Source: Gammaproteobacteria bacterium (GTDB taxonomy: Bacteria; Pseudomonadota; Gammaproteobacteria; Pseudomonadales; JAUIET01). From it: 38,910 nt of DNA. The stretch covers positions 1 to 38,910 of the forward strand of contig JAUIHW010000037.1 of NCBI GenBank assembly GCA_030431775.1. Reading direction: 5' to 3'. The position numbers and the translations under genes are program-made. The notes beneath the pieces are model-generated. The model was given only the letters and a program-made list of their open reading frames with translations. It had not been told where the DNA came from and did no database searches. Shown piece by piece: positions 22,800 through 31,848 of the stretch. Position 1 is the stretch's first letter. Each line of letters begins with the position of its first letter.

Positions 22800-25064
22800 A
22801 TGAAACAAGATACGAACTTCACCAACCAGGAATTTCGCGTGATCGGCACCCGCGTGAAGCGGCCCGATGGAATCGACAAGGTTACCGGTCGCGCGCGCTA
22901 CGGGGCCGACGCCACAGCCCCTGGCCAGCTGGTCGGCATGTTCCTGCGCTCCCCGCATGCGCACGCCCGCATCAAAAAGCTGGATGTGTCGCGCGCCGAG
23001 AAACTGCAGGGCGTGAAGGCAGTTATCACCAGCGCCGACCTGCCGGACGAGCATTGCGGTGGCGACCGCGAGTTGCTGAATATTCTTGAGAATTGCATGG
23101 CGCGCGGTCGTGCGCTGTACGACGGGCACGCGGTTGCCGCGGTGGCTGCGGTAGACGCAACGACTGCTAAAAAGGCGCTGAAGTTAATCAAGATTGATTA
23201 TGAAAAGCTCCCGCATGTAACCGACGTTGACGAAGCCATGCAGGCAGACGCACCAGTTATTCACGACTGGGTGTATACCGTGGGCGTCGAACCACAGCCG
23301 AACAAGCCTTCTAACGTTTCCATGCGAGCGCAGTTTGGGCACGGTGATGTAGAGGCGGGATTTAAAGAGGCCGACGTCATCATTGAGAAAAGCTACAAGA
23401 CTGGCCAAACCCACCAGGGCTATATTGAACCGCATGCCTGCCTGGCCAATATGAGCCCGGATGGTTCGGGTGAACTGTGGGTAACTACCCAGGGCCATTT
23501 TGCCTATCGCAACACCTGCGCCCAAATTCTGGGTCTGAACATGGCCAAACTCAAAGTCACCTCGTCGGAAATTGGTGGGGGTTTTGGCGGCAAAACCCAC
23601 GTATGGATAGAGCCCATCGCACTGGCGTTATCACGTAAGGCGAACCGCCCCGTGAAAGTGGTAATGAGCCGGGAAGAGGTGTTCCGGGCCTCGGGCCCGA
23701 CCTCGTCCACTTCCATCGATGTCAAGATTGGAGCCACCAAGGATGGCCGCATTACCGCCGCCACCTCGGAATGCCGATACCAGGGCGGAGCCTTCCCCGG
23801 CACCTGGGCGCTGATTGGTGCAATGACTTCCTTCGCACCGTATGACCTTAAGAACGTACAAACGGTGAGCTACGATGTGGTGTGCAATCGGCCTAAAGTG
23901 GCGGCCTACCGAGCACCCAGTGCACCTATGGCAGCCTTCGCTGTGGAAAGCACGGTTGACCTGGTTGCCCAGGAACTTGGCATAGACCCCATCGACTTCC
24001 GCATTCTGAATGCGGCCAAAGAAGGTACGCAGTCTTCTTATGGCCCTGTGTATGGCCCGATTGGTATCGGCCCTACCCTGGACGCCGCCAAGAGTCATCC
24101 GCACATGAAAGCCAAACTGGGTAAAAACCAGGGCCGTGGCATGGCCTGTGGTTTCTGGTTCAACTTTGGTGGCCAGACCAGCACAACCATTAATGTCGCG
24201 GCCGATGGCACCGTCAATCTTAGCGTGGGTACGGTAGATGTTGGCGGCTCGCGGGCTTCTCTGTCGTTGATCTGTGCGGAAGAACTCGGTATTCCCTATG
24301 AGCAAGTGAAAGCTCACATTGGCGACACCGCCGCCTTGGCACATAACGACATGACCGATGGCAGCCGTGGCACCTTCGCGTCCGGCATGGCAACGATTGT
24401 GGCCGCGCGCCGCACCATCGAAGTCCTGAAACAACGGGCGGCCACAGCCTGGGAAATTCCCGTAGAAGAAGTGGAATGGAAAGACGGTTGTGCGCACGCT
24501 GTGGGTGAGGCGCATGCCGACAAAGCGCCGTTATCACTGGCCGAGATTGCCGCCAACACCGAAAATACCGGCGGCCCGATTGCCGGGCATAATGAGTTCG
24601 TGGCCGACGGAGCCGGCGTGTCCTTCGCCAGCCACATCTGCGATGTGGAAGTTGACCCGGAAACCGGCTCTACCCGGGTAATCCGCTACACGGTAATTCA
24701 GGACGCCGGCAAGGCAATCCATCCGGATTACGTGGAAGGGCAATTCCAGGGCGGTGCCGCACAAGGTATTGGCTGGGCACTGAATGAGGAATACATCTAC
24801 GGCGATGACGGCCGGCTGCAAAACCCGGGCTTTCTGGACTATCGCATTCCGGTCTGCTCGGACCTGCCGTTTATTGACACGCAGATTCTGGAAATTCCCA
24901 ACCCCAACCACCCCTATGGTGTGCGCGGAGTCGGCGAAACTTCTATCGTGCCGCCACTCGCCGCCGTGGCCAACGCGGTATCCAATGCCGTTGGCGTGCG
25001 CATGACCCAGGTGCCTATCTCGCCACCACGCATTCTGGCGGCGCTGGACGCGGAAAGCGCCTAG
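22800..25064 (+). CDS. Molybdenum hydroxylase large subunit (molybdopterin-binding, xanthine dehydrogenase family)
   Basis: A 754-residue Moco subunit. Cofactor motifs include 'GGGFGGK' (259-265), 'AYRAPSAPMAAFAVE' (from about 369) and the catalytic glutamate E713 in 'RGVGETS'. The active-site loop lacks the 'AYxCSFR' cysteine of true CO dehydrogenase, so it should hydroxylate an N-heterocycle, aldehyde or aromatic CoA-type substrate instead. A ribosome-binding AGGATTAGG lies upstream of the ATG, 63 bp after the Fe-S subunit. It is followed after 9 bp by a MoaD-like gene. No XdhC-type maturase is present in the window. Confidence 0.94.
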   Translation: MKQDTNFTNQEFRVIGTRVKRPDGIDKVTGRARYGADATAPGQLVGMFLRSPHAHARIKKLDVSRAEKLQGVKAVITSADLPDEHCGGDRELLNILENCMARGRALYDGHAVAAVAAVDATTAKKALKLIKIDYEKLPHVTDVDEAMQADAPVIHDWVYTVGVEPQPNKPSNVSMRAQFGHGDVEAGFKEADVIIEKSYKTGQTHQGYIEPHACLANMSPDGSGELWVTTQGHFAYRNTCAQILGLNMAKLKVTSSEIGGGFGGKTHVWIEPIALALSRKANRPVKVVMSREEVFRASGPTSSTSIDVKIGATKDGRITAATSECRYQGGAFPGTWALIGAMTSFAPYDLKNVQTVSYDVVCNRPKVAAYRAPSAPMAAFAVESTVDLVAQELGIDPIDFRILNAAKEGTQSSYGPVYGPIGIGPTLDAAKSHPHMKAKLGKNQGRGMACGFWFNFGGQTSTTINVAADGTVNLSVGTVDVGGSRASLSLICAEELGIPYEQVKAHIGDTAALAHNDMTDGSRGTFASGMATIVAARRTIEVLKQRAATAWEIPVEEVEWKDGCAHAVGEAHADKAPLSLAEIAANTENTGGPIAGHNEFVADGAGVSFASHICDVEVDPETGSTRVIRYTVIQDAGKAIHPDYVEGQFQGGAAQGIGWALNEEYIYGDDGRLQNPGFLDYRIPVCSDLPFIDTQILEIPNPNHPYGVRGVGETSIVPPLAAVANAVSNAVGVRMTQVPISPPRILAALDAESA

Positions 25065-25073
25065 CGGGCCACT

Positions 25074-25316
25074 GTGCAAGTCAAGCTAACTGGTCCATTA
25101 CGCAGCGCCGCTGGCGGTCAGGCCAGCGTCGAGGTGGAAGCCAGTACTATCCGTGAGCTGTTTCGCAAACTGTGCGAGCAATACCCGGGTTTCCAAGCGC
25201 ATATGGATAACGGTGTGGCTGTTGCTATTAATGGGGATGTATTTCGCGATGAGTGGAGTACAGTGATTCCTGAGGGTGCTGAAGTGTTTCTGTTGCCGCG
25301 GATTCAAGGTGGCTAG
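25074..25316 (+). CDS. MoaD/ThiS-family sulfur-carrier protein
   Basis: An 80-residue ubiquitin-like protein ending in the diagnostic Gly-Gly ('LLPRIQGG'), which is thiocarboxylated in MoaD, the small subunit of molybdopterin synthase. It starts with GTG at 25074, 9 bp after the large-subunit stop, so it is the last gene of the operon. Its presence directly behind a Mo hydroxylase suggests dedicated supply of sulfur for molybdopterin. No MoaE partner is adjacent, so it must use one encoded elsewhere, or it serves another sulfur-transfer pathway. It converges on DUF3240, with 23 bp between the stops. Confidence 0.85.
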   Translation: MQVKLTGPLRSAAGGQASVEVEASTIRELFRKLCEQYPGFQAHMDNGVAVAINGDVFRDEWSTVIPEGAEVFLLPRIQGG

Positions 25317-25339
25317 CATTTGCAGACCCGAATCCCGCC

Positions 25340-25654
25340 CTATTCCGCCGCAAAGTGCCCCTGATCAATCACTGGCGTAACCCAAAAGCGCGCTTTCACC
25401 GGCGCACAAATAGGCCGTAGAGCAGCGACCAGTTCGTTCAAATGATCGCGTTTGCAGATGACTTCAAAACGAAACAGGCGGCGATAGCCCTGCACCTGTT
25501 CGCGCACACTAAAACGACTGTGTTCGCGAGAAAAGCCGGCAACATTATCCATGTTAAAGCCGCTGATACGGTCCAGACCGATCAGAGTGTCGACCATGGT
25601 ATCTTTCAACTCTGTGGGGACTATTACGATCAGTGAAACGGCTTCAGCGCACAC
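25340..25654 (-). CDS. DUF3240 family protein
   Basis: A 104-residue protein ('EAVSLIVIVPTELKDTMVDTL...SGFNMDNVAGF...GYRRLFRFEVICKRDHLNELV') matching the PII-like fold expected for DUF3240. This family is typically found as the last gene of CzcA-type efflux operons, possibly as a metal sensor or modulator, with no proven function. It starts with GTG at 25654 and overlaps the RND permease stop by 11 bp, showing translational coupling. Confidence 0.82.
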   Translation of the reverse strand: MCAEAVSLIVIVPTELKDTMVDTLIGLDRISGFNMDNVAGFSREHSRFSVREQVQGYRRLFRFEVICKRDHLNELVAALRPICAPVKARFWVTPVIDQGHFAAE

Positions 25655-28600
25655 GTCGTTTCTCCAATTGATAATAGGAAACGGGGAGTAAATACAGGGT
25701 CGCCACGGTGGAAGTGATCAAACCTCCGATCACAACAATGGCCAGCGGTTTTTGAATTTCCGCGCCAGGCCCGCTGGCAAATACCAGCGGTATCAGACCA
25801 AACATAGCCGTTGAAGCCGTCATGAGAATCGCCCTTAAGCGACTTGCAGCACCGCTTATGATACGTGTATGGAGGTCCAGGATCGAACTGCGAACACTCT
25901 CCAGGTGGCTGACCATGACAACACCGTTTAGCACAGCGATTCCCAACAAAGCGATGAACCCTACCGAAGCAGGCACCGACAGGTACTCGCGGCTGACAAA
26001 CAGTGCGATGCTACCACCGGCTATCGCAAAGGGAATATTGGCAAGTACCAGCGCTGCGAGAGGCAGCGATTGAAATGTCACAAACAGAATCAACAGGATT
26101 AGAAACAGCGCAGCAGGTACCACCATCAGTAGATTCCTGGTGGCGCGCTGTTGGTTTTCGAACTGGCCACCGTATTCGATAATGTAACCTGTCGGCAAGC
26201 TCAGATTTGCTGTTGTCTCGGCCTTAAGCTCATCAACAAAACTGACAATGTCTCTTCCACTGACATTGGTGCTGACATGACCAAAGCGATTGCCTTTTTC
26301 TCGCTCGATCAGTTGCGGGCCTTCTCTAAAGCTGAGTCTGGCAACATTGGCAATCGGGGCCAACGTGTCATCCGGCAATACGATCAATCGCTGTGCCAGC
26401 ATTGCGGTATGCGAAACACGCGGTAAGCTCGAGTCGGAGCCAGCAATCACAATAGGTATTCGCCGGCGTCCTTCGATTAACTCAGAAACGATGAATCCTT
26501 CCAGCTGCGACTTCAAGTACTCGGAAAACTCTCGCTCCGACAAGCCATATTGACGAGCAACGCCATCATACAGCTCCAAAGTCACAAACAAGCCGCCTTC
26601 GATGACCGCGCTTTGAGTGTCAACAGCACCGTCCAGCTTGCTGGTCAATTTGCTTAGTTTAGTCGTTATTTCGGACAAAATATCGATATCATCACCAAAC
26701 ACCTTGACAGAGATATCGCCGCTGCCTCCGGTCAGCATTTCCGCGACCCGCATCTGAATGGGTTGCGTAAAAGTGAAGTTAATGCCGGGGAACCCTTGAA
26801 GTACTTCGCGAATTTTGCCTATTAGTGCCTGCTTACCGTTTACCTGCCATTCACTCCTTGGTTGAAGCTCCATAAACAAATCCGTTTCATTCAGGCCCAT
26901 AGGGTCGAGGCCAATTTCATCAGAGCCGGTTCTGGCGACGATTTGTCGTATCTCAGGGACGGCAGCCAACAGAGCTCTTTCAATCTGTATATCCAGATCG
27001 ACCGATGATTGCAGTGAGATGCTGGGTGATTTCTCGAACTGCACAATAATGTCACCTTCATCGAGCACCGGCAGGAAAGTTTTGCCGATAACAGCGAACA
27101 GCGTCAGGCTTAATGCAACCGCCACGGCAGCGACGACCAGCAGGGCTTTGGGTGCAGCCAGTACGCCGTCCAGACTGCGTTGATAGATTGATTGCAGGCG
27201 CGCTACCAGGACCGGAGTTCTGACCGGCTCGTCACCAAGCAATAAAGAAGCGGCAACCGGAATTATGGTGAGAGCTATCACCAATGCCGCAAACATCGCA
27301 AAGACGATTGTTAACGCGACCGGGGTAAATAATTTTCCTTCCAGACCAGTCAGCGTTAGCAGCGGCGAGAATACAATCAGAACGATCACGGTGCCGGACA
27401 CAACGGGTAGCGCTACCTTCTCTGCCGCCCGATAAATCAAGTGCATTGTCGGCAACCTGCTGGACCTGGACAATTGGCTGACGACGTTTTCCACGACAAC
27501 CACCGAAGAGTCCACAATCATTCCTATGGCGATAACCAGGCCGCCAAGACTCATCAGGTTGGCTGACATTCCAAACCAGGACATCATCAAAAAGGTCATT
27601 AACGCAGCCAGCGGCAGCGACAAGGAAATAACTGCCGCAGCGCGCAAGTGGCCCAGAAAGGCCGCTAAAAGCAGGATAACCAGAACGACCGCCTGAAACA
27701 GCGCAGTGAAAATAGTGGTTGTCGCAGTATCTATCAGCGAGGAGCGGTCATAAAACACATTCAGTTCAGTACCTACGGGCATACTCTTTTCGAGTTCCGC
27801 CAGTTTTTCCTTGACGCCGCTGACCACATCGGCCGCATTCGCATCCTTTAGCGCTATGACCAGCCCTTGTGTCGTCTCAACGCCATTGCGAGTAACCGCG
27901 CCGTATCGTGTCAGGTGGCCTACTGATACTTCAGCGATGTCCGCGACACGAATGTTCTGCCCGTCCACGCTCTTAATCAGCAACTCGCTGATGTCATCTA
28001 TTTCTGAAAAACGGCCTTCCGTGCGAACAATCAGGGCGTCATTGCCTTGAACTATACGCCCGACTCCACCATTGAGATTATTATCAATGATAGCCTGTTT
28101 CAGCTCGTCCATTGAAATGCCGGCCGCTGCCATCAAGCCAGCCCGCGGCACAAGCTGATAAGTCTTTGCAAATCCACCCAGCACATTGACATCGGCCACG
28201 CCGGGCACGGTCCTAAGTATTGGTCGGATTTCCCAATCCAGCAGCTGGCGCCGCTCAGTCAATGACAAATTGGGATTTTCCACTGTGAACATGAACATTT
28301 CACTGAGCGGTGTACTCATCGGCGCCATCCCACCACTGACATCATTCGGTAGTTCATTTCGGATTGCAGAAAGACGTTCGCTGACCTGCTGGCGAGCCCA
28401 GTAGATGTCGGTGCCTTCGACAAAATCCAGCGTTATATCAGTCAAGGAATACTTAGTGGTCGAGCGCAACATATTCTGGCGGGGAATACCCAGTAACTCA
28501 GTCTCCAATGGGCGAGTTATCTGTTGTTCCATCTCCTCAGCCGTCATGCCCGGTGACTTAAGAATCACCTTGACTTGGACAGGCGAGATTTCTGGAAAGG

Positions 28601-28712
28601 CATCAATCGGTATCTGCTGCCAAGCCCGAAAACCGGCGGCCGCAAGAATCACAAAAAATAGGCTGACAAACAAGCGCTGCGTCAGGGAGAAGCGTAAAAC
28701 GGACGACAGCAA
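25644..28712 (-). CDS. CzcA/CusA-type RND efflux permease (heavy-metal family)
   Basis: A 1022-residue inner-membrane RND pump with the usual duplicated topology: TM1, a large periplasmic loop, TM2-6, repeated. It has HME-family signatures 'SDEIGLDPMGLNETDLFMEL' and 'TQPIQMRVAEML'. The TM4 motif 'GMIVDSSVVVVEN' contains D401 and E408, but alanine (A395) stands where CzcA has its first aspartate, so the pump is closer to the CusA-type or other HME subgroups. The export substrate is thus uncertain. It starts with TTG (28712), immediately after the adaptor stop codon, which suggests translational coupling. The start is supported by the family's typical N-terminus. Confidence 0.94.
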   Translation of the reverse strand: MLSSVLRFSLTQRLFVSLFFVILAAAGFRAWQQIPIDAFPEISPVQVKVILKSPGMTAEEMEQQITRPLETELLGIPRQNMLRSTTKYSLTDITLDFVEGTDIYWARQQVSERLSAIRNELPNDVSGGMAPMSTPLSEMFMFTVENPNLSLTERRQLLDWEIRPILRTVPGVADVNVLGGFAKTYQLVPRAGLMAAAGISMDELKQAIIDNNLNGGVGRIVQGNDALIVRTEGRFSEIDDISELLIKSVDGQNIRVADIAEVSVGHLTRYGAVTRNGVETTQGLVIALKDANAADVVSGVKEKLAELEKSMPVGTELNVFYDRSSLIDTATTTIFTALFQAVVLVILLLAAFLGHLRAAAVISLSLPLAALMTFLMMSWFGMSANLMSLGGLVIAIGMIVDSSVVVVENVVSQLSRSSRLPTMHLIYRAAEKVALPVVSGTVIVLIVFSPLLTLTGLEGKLFTPVALTIVFAMFAALVIALTIIPVAASLLLGDEPVRTPVLVARLQSIYQRSLDGVLAAPKALLVVAAVAVALSLTLFAVIGKTFLPVLDEGDIIVQFEKSPSISLQSSVDLDIQIERALLAAVPEIRQIVARTGSDEIGLDPMGLNETDLFMELQPRSEWQVNGKQALIGKIREVLQGFPGINFTFTQPIQMRVAEMLTGGSGDISVKVFGDDIDILSEITTKLSKLTSKLDGAVDTQSAVIEGGLFVTLELYDGVARQYGLSEREFSEYLKSQLEGFIVSELIEGRRRIPIVIAGSDSSLPRVSHTAMLAQRLIVLPDDTLAPIANVARLSFREGPQLIEREKGNRFGHVSTNVSGRDIVSFVDELKAETTANLSLPTGYIIEYGGQFENQQRATRNLLMVVPAALFLILLILFVTFQSLPLAALVLANIPFAIAGGSIALFVSREYLSVPASVGFIALLGIAVLNGVVMVSHLESVRSSILDLHTRIISGAASRLRAILMTASTAMFGLIPLVFASGPGAEIQKPLAIVVIGGLITSTVATLYLLPVSYYQLEKRRVR

Positions 28713-29735
28713 CTATTCGTCCCCCAACCCCAGCAACATGCCCTGTGTTGCACTGATGGAGCTGCTAAGCACCTGCAAGTCCTGCAATGGCTGCTCCGAA
28801 GTAACCACGTAGTTATCCTTGCTCTCTCCGACAAGTTGTACATAGACAAGAATCAGCTCATCACCCTGTCGAACAAACAATGCGTCACGCTGCAACCAGC
28901 GAAACACTGCAGTCTTTGGCACAAGGTAACCGTCTGCAGCCAATACTGGTATGGCAAGCAGTGTCTGTCCGAGAACAAATCTACAATCCTCGCTCAATGG
29001 CTCTGACCAGGCCTGTACAAAAAAACCGTCGGCGACCGCAGCGAGTTCATCAATATCCAGCTGGCAGCGGCCTACTCCAAGTTTGCTCAATGTATTTCGG
29101 TATTGCAGCGGTATACTGGCTTTCAGGCGGATGGCGTCCTCCGGAATGAAAAAGGCGATAGGCTGGCCTTCTGCCACGTAATCCTGATGAGCGGAAAACT
29201 CGATTCTTCCGTCAATGGGGGCCGCTATAGTGATCTGGTCCAGTTGCTCATCCTCTTTCAGCACCAGGCGAAAAAAGTGCTGCATGTGTTCGTGTTCCAG
29301 GTAACTCTGATAGTAGGCCTCGCTGATTTCTCTCCACTGTCCTGCATTGATGGCATTTTCCTGATATAGCTTTTTATTACTGTCAAACCTGCGCTTTGCA
29401 TCGAGCATCAAACTCCTGTTGGTTTGATATTCCAGCAGAAAATGGTGCAGTTCTGGCCCGCCGAGAAGCGCGATGGCTTGCTGTTTCTGTACGCTCGCGC
29501 CGTTAGTGACCAGATAGTCCAACTGCTGGACAGCGCGAGGAGCAAGCAGGGTAAACGCTTCGCCGCGCTGATAGCTCACCGTTGCAGTTACCGGCTGGCC
29601 CTGCAGGCTGCCTGCCAGGGAAATCGATTCAAACCGAGTATCGAGGTTGGCCAACCGATCAAGGGGTATGCTCTGGGCGAAGCTTGACCCGGCGAACACG
29701 CAGAACAAAACGAGCAGCGCAGACTTAAGTATCAT
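28713..29735 (-). CDS. RND efflux periplasmic adaptor (membrane-fusion protein)
   Basis: A 340-residue protein with a signal peptide ('LLVLFCVFAGSSFAQ'), a short coiled-coil hairpin around 'LLEYQTNRSLMLDAKRRFDSNKKLYQE', and a barrel-sandwich/beta-barrel segment with 'ITIAAPIDGRIEF'. It bridges the RND pump and the outer-membrane channel. It is compact for the family and lacks an obvious Met- or His-rich metal-binding N-terminus. It overlaps the channel gene by 4 bp upstream and abuts the pump gene downstream. Similarity to CzcB is inferred from context and the hairpin pattern. Confidence 0.85.
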   Translation of the reverse strand: MILKSALLVLFCVFAGSSFAQSIPLDRLANLDTRFESISLAGSLQGQPVTATVSYQRGEAFTLLAPRAVQQLDYLVTNGASVQKQQAIALLGGPELHHFLLEYQTNRSLMLDAKRRFDSNKKLYQENAINAGQWREISEAYYQSYLEHEHMQHFFRLVLKEDEQLDQITIAAPIDGRIEFSAHQDYVAEGQPIAFFIPEDAIRLKASIPLQYRNTLSKLGVGRCQLDIDELAAVADGFFVQAWSEPLSEDCRFVLGQTLLAIPVLAADGYLVPKTAVFRWLQRDALFVRQGDELILVYVQLVGESKDNYVVTSEQPLQDLQVLSSSISATQGMLLGLGDE

Positions 29736-30919
29736 AAGCTATGTCCTATGGCCTGATTTAAAAACGCCTTATTCTGCTCGATGAGCAACAGGTTTAAGGC
29801 AGCGGCGGCTTGCGCATCTTCAGCTGCAAGTTTGCGCCGTAAGGCGAAATCTTCGCTTATTTCACTCGCAGAGCGGAGTTCTGCTGCTCTTGTGGCCAGC
29901 GCCCCGCTTAAGTTGACTGATTCATTCAGCAGTTGCTGCTTCTTTCGCAACAGCATTGCATCGTTCTCAAGTTTGCTTCGCTGCGCTTGTAATTGTTCCA
30001 GCAGTTCATCTCTGGCCTGCCAGTAGGCCTGGGACTGCTGCAAGCTGGAACTCACGTAGGACTGGCTTTCTCGCGCCAGGAAGGCCAGAGGCACCTCCAG
30101 GCTGACACCAAACTGGTCTTCGCTCAGGTTTGGCGAATCCAGTCGTTTGGAATCCACTGAGAGATTCCACGGTTCCGCGCGACGGCTGGTGCTTGCCAGC
30201 AGCTCTTTTTCTCGTTGGTGATCCAGGTCGAGAAGCCGTAACAGCGGGTGTTGCTGGTACGATTCGCCGCGGCTTGCAGCTGGCTCGACAATCATTGTCG
30301 GCAGTTGCTGGAGACCAGTTAGTGTACGATAGCGCTGCAGCCAGCGATCCACCCGCTGAGAATATTCCAACTCGTCTAACTCTGCCCGCACACTTTCCTG
30401 GCGAACCAACAGCAGTGCCAGATCCGAACTGACCCTCGCGTCGGCAAGATCCTGCTGTCGTTGCGCCAGCTGCCGCAAAAGCGTCAGTTTCTGCCGGGCG
30501 GAAGCCAGCTTGTGGGTGGCGATCCGATGCGACCACAGTGTTTCGCGCAGCAACCCTGAATAAAACCAACGGGTTTTCAGCGCGTAGGCCTCGGCAATCT
30601 CGCCAGACATTTGTCGTAGCGCTGCTTCCCGGCGTCGCAACCAGTTGGATTTTAGAGGTAGTATCAGTCTGACTTCGGTTTCATCCGTACCCAGGGCCGT
30701 ATTACTGTCGAGATAACTCACATTCAGCTGTGGGGCGGCGGCCAGCCAGGAGCCACTTCGATTATCCGGGATGCTGTCCTTGGCGCCGGCGCGCGCCTGA
30801 GCAACGGCAGCGTCCACCGCATCGCTGAGCGAAAGCTCTGCAAGCGATGTCTGTGCAGAAGCATACGCGATCTGCTGTCCCAGGCAAAAAGCGATAGGGA
30901 TTAGTAGCCGAAATTTCAT
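29732..30919 (-). CDS. TolC-family outer-membrane channel (CzcC-like)
   Basis: A 395-residue outer-membrane efflux protein with a signal peptide ('LLIPIAFCLGQQIAYASA') and long alpha-helical segments rich in A, L, Q, R and E, as expected for TolC-type coiled coils. It is the first gene of the leftward czcCBA-like operon and overlaps the adaptor gene by 4 bp. The 170-bp gap to the TetR stop (30920-31089) carries AT-rich -10-like sequences but no promoter that I can pin down. Divalent metal or other export is inferred from the operon type. Confidence 0.85.
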   Translation of the reverse strand: MKFRLLIPIAFCLGQQIAYASAQTSLAELSLSDAVDAAVAQARAGAKDSIPDNRSGSWLAAAPQLNVSYLDSNTALGTDETEVRLILPLKSNWLRRREAALRQMSGEIAEAYALKTRWFYSGLLRETLWSHRIATHKLASARQKLTLLRQLAQRQQDLADARVSSDLALLLVRQESVRAELDELEYSQRVDRWLQRYRTLTGLQQLPTMIVEPAASRGESYQQHPLLRLLDLDHQREKELLASTSRRAEPWNLSVDSKRLDSPNLSEDQFGVSLEVPLAFLARESQSYVSSSLQQSQAYWQARDELLEQLQAQRSKLENDAMLLRKKQQLLNESVNLSGALATRAAELRSASEISEDFALRRKLAAEDAQAAAALNLLLIEQNKAFLNQAIGHSL

Positions 30920-31089
30920 CGAGTTGTTTGCTTATTGACTTTGATCATCTGCAGTGCGGAGAAAAGCAGGCGGACAGATAATATCTGCATCTACGGGCAC
31001 TATAATGACCCAGAATTATCTTGACGTTTTGACCGACATCAAGTTGCGTGCATCTGGCTGGCTTATTTTCAGGGGGACACCCGACGTCT

Positions 31090-31746
31090 TCAGGGTTCCC
31101 CGCATATCCTCTCAAACCCAGCCGCCACAAACGGAATCATCAAGTCGTATGCTGTCTGACTGTCGGTAGACTGGCACAATCCTTCGGAAAGGCGGTCGAT
31201 ACGCCCGGTTTGCGCCAGCGTCAACGTAAGCGCCCCTGACAAATAGTGGTAGCACCAATGAATTTTCTCGGGCTCTGTATTCGGGAGCGCTTTTTTCAAC
31301 GCAGCGATGTAGCGTGACACCAGCGGATCGAAATGCCGATGCATCATTTCCTCTCCCCAGACCGCGCTGGAGTTAATGTACGCGACTAACGCACAGTAAT
31401 TACGCCAGCCCGGGTCACTACTCAGCTTCAACGCCTGAATCGGCCGAAGAAACGCGCTGATAATCGCTTCAAGCGGCGGCGTACCATCGCCCTCTTTTTC
31501 CGCCTCAAGCAAAGCCTGCAAGCGCACATCATTCAGTATCTGCGCACGGCGCAGAAAGGTCGCTTCGAACAGGTCACGTTTCTTACCAAAGTGATAGTTG
31601 GCCAGCGCAACATCCACATCCGCTTTCTTGGCAATCTGGCGCAGCGTCACGCCGTCGTAACCGTGTCTGGCGAACAACTCCTCCGCCGCATCCAGAATGC
31701 GCTCTCTTTTCGGAGTAAAGCTGGGGTCACTGACGGGTGGCTTCAA
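31090..31746 (-). CDS. TetR-family regulator of the adjacent uptake regulon
   Basis: A 218-residue TetR protein with helix-turn-helix 'VTLRQIAKKADVDVALANYH' (33-52) and a ligand-binding C-terminal region. The only start allowed is TTG at 31746: an in-frame stop lies five codons upstream and no ATG is available. It is divergent from the sodium/solute symporter, separated by 102 bp that contain a 16-bp palindrome. The same palindrome occurs twice more before the TonB receptor. It most likely represses its own gene and the symporter, receptor, ligase and hydrolase genes. Confidence 0.9.
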   Translation of the reverse strand: MKPPVSDPSFTPKRERILDAAEELFARHGYDGVTLRQIAKKADVDVALANYHFGKKRDLFEATFLRRAQILNDVRLQALLEAEKEGDGTPPLEAIISAFLRPIQALKLSSDPGWRNYCALVAYINSSAVWGEEMMHRHFDPLVSRYIAALKKALPNTEPEKIHWCYHYLSGALTLTLAQTGRIDRLSEGLCQSTDSQTAYDLMIPFVAAGFERICGEP

Positions 31747-31791
31747 ATCACGCGCAACTCACAAAACATTCGCCTCAGTATACCACCACAC

Positions 31792-31821
31792 TTGACAATT
31801 CAACAGTTGTTGAATTTTACT
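31792..31821 (+). promoter_or_regulatory. Symporter promoter with TetR operator O1
   Basis: A consensus TTGACA (31792-31797) and a -10-like TTTACT (31816-31821) flank the operator TTCAACAGTTGTTGAA (31799-31814). The 16-bp palindrome (arms TTCAAC/GTTGAA) fills the promoter spacer, an ideal position for repression. It lies midway between the divergent TetR and symporter genes. Confidence 0.75.
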
Positions 31822-31848
31822 GTACAGCCGCACACAAAGAGAAAAACC

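Noticed and set aside
23631-24515. Leftward open frame (294 codons) opposite the Mo subunit
   Set aside because: Antisense to strongly conserved coding sequence; composition follows the other strand's codon bias.
22800-25064. Form I CO dehydrogenase (CoxL)
   Set aside because: Operon order matches coxMSL, but the loop reads AYRAP instead of the cysteine-containing AYxCSFR motif.
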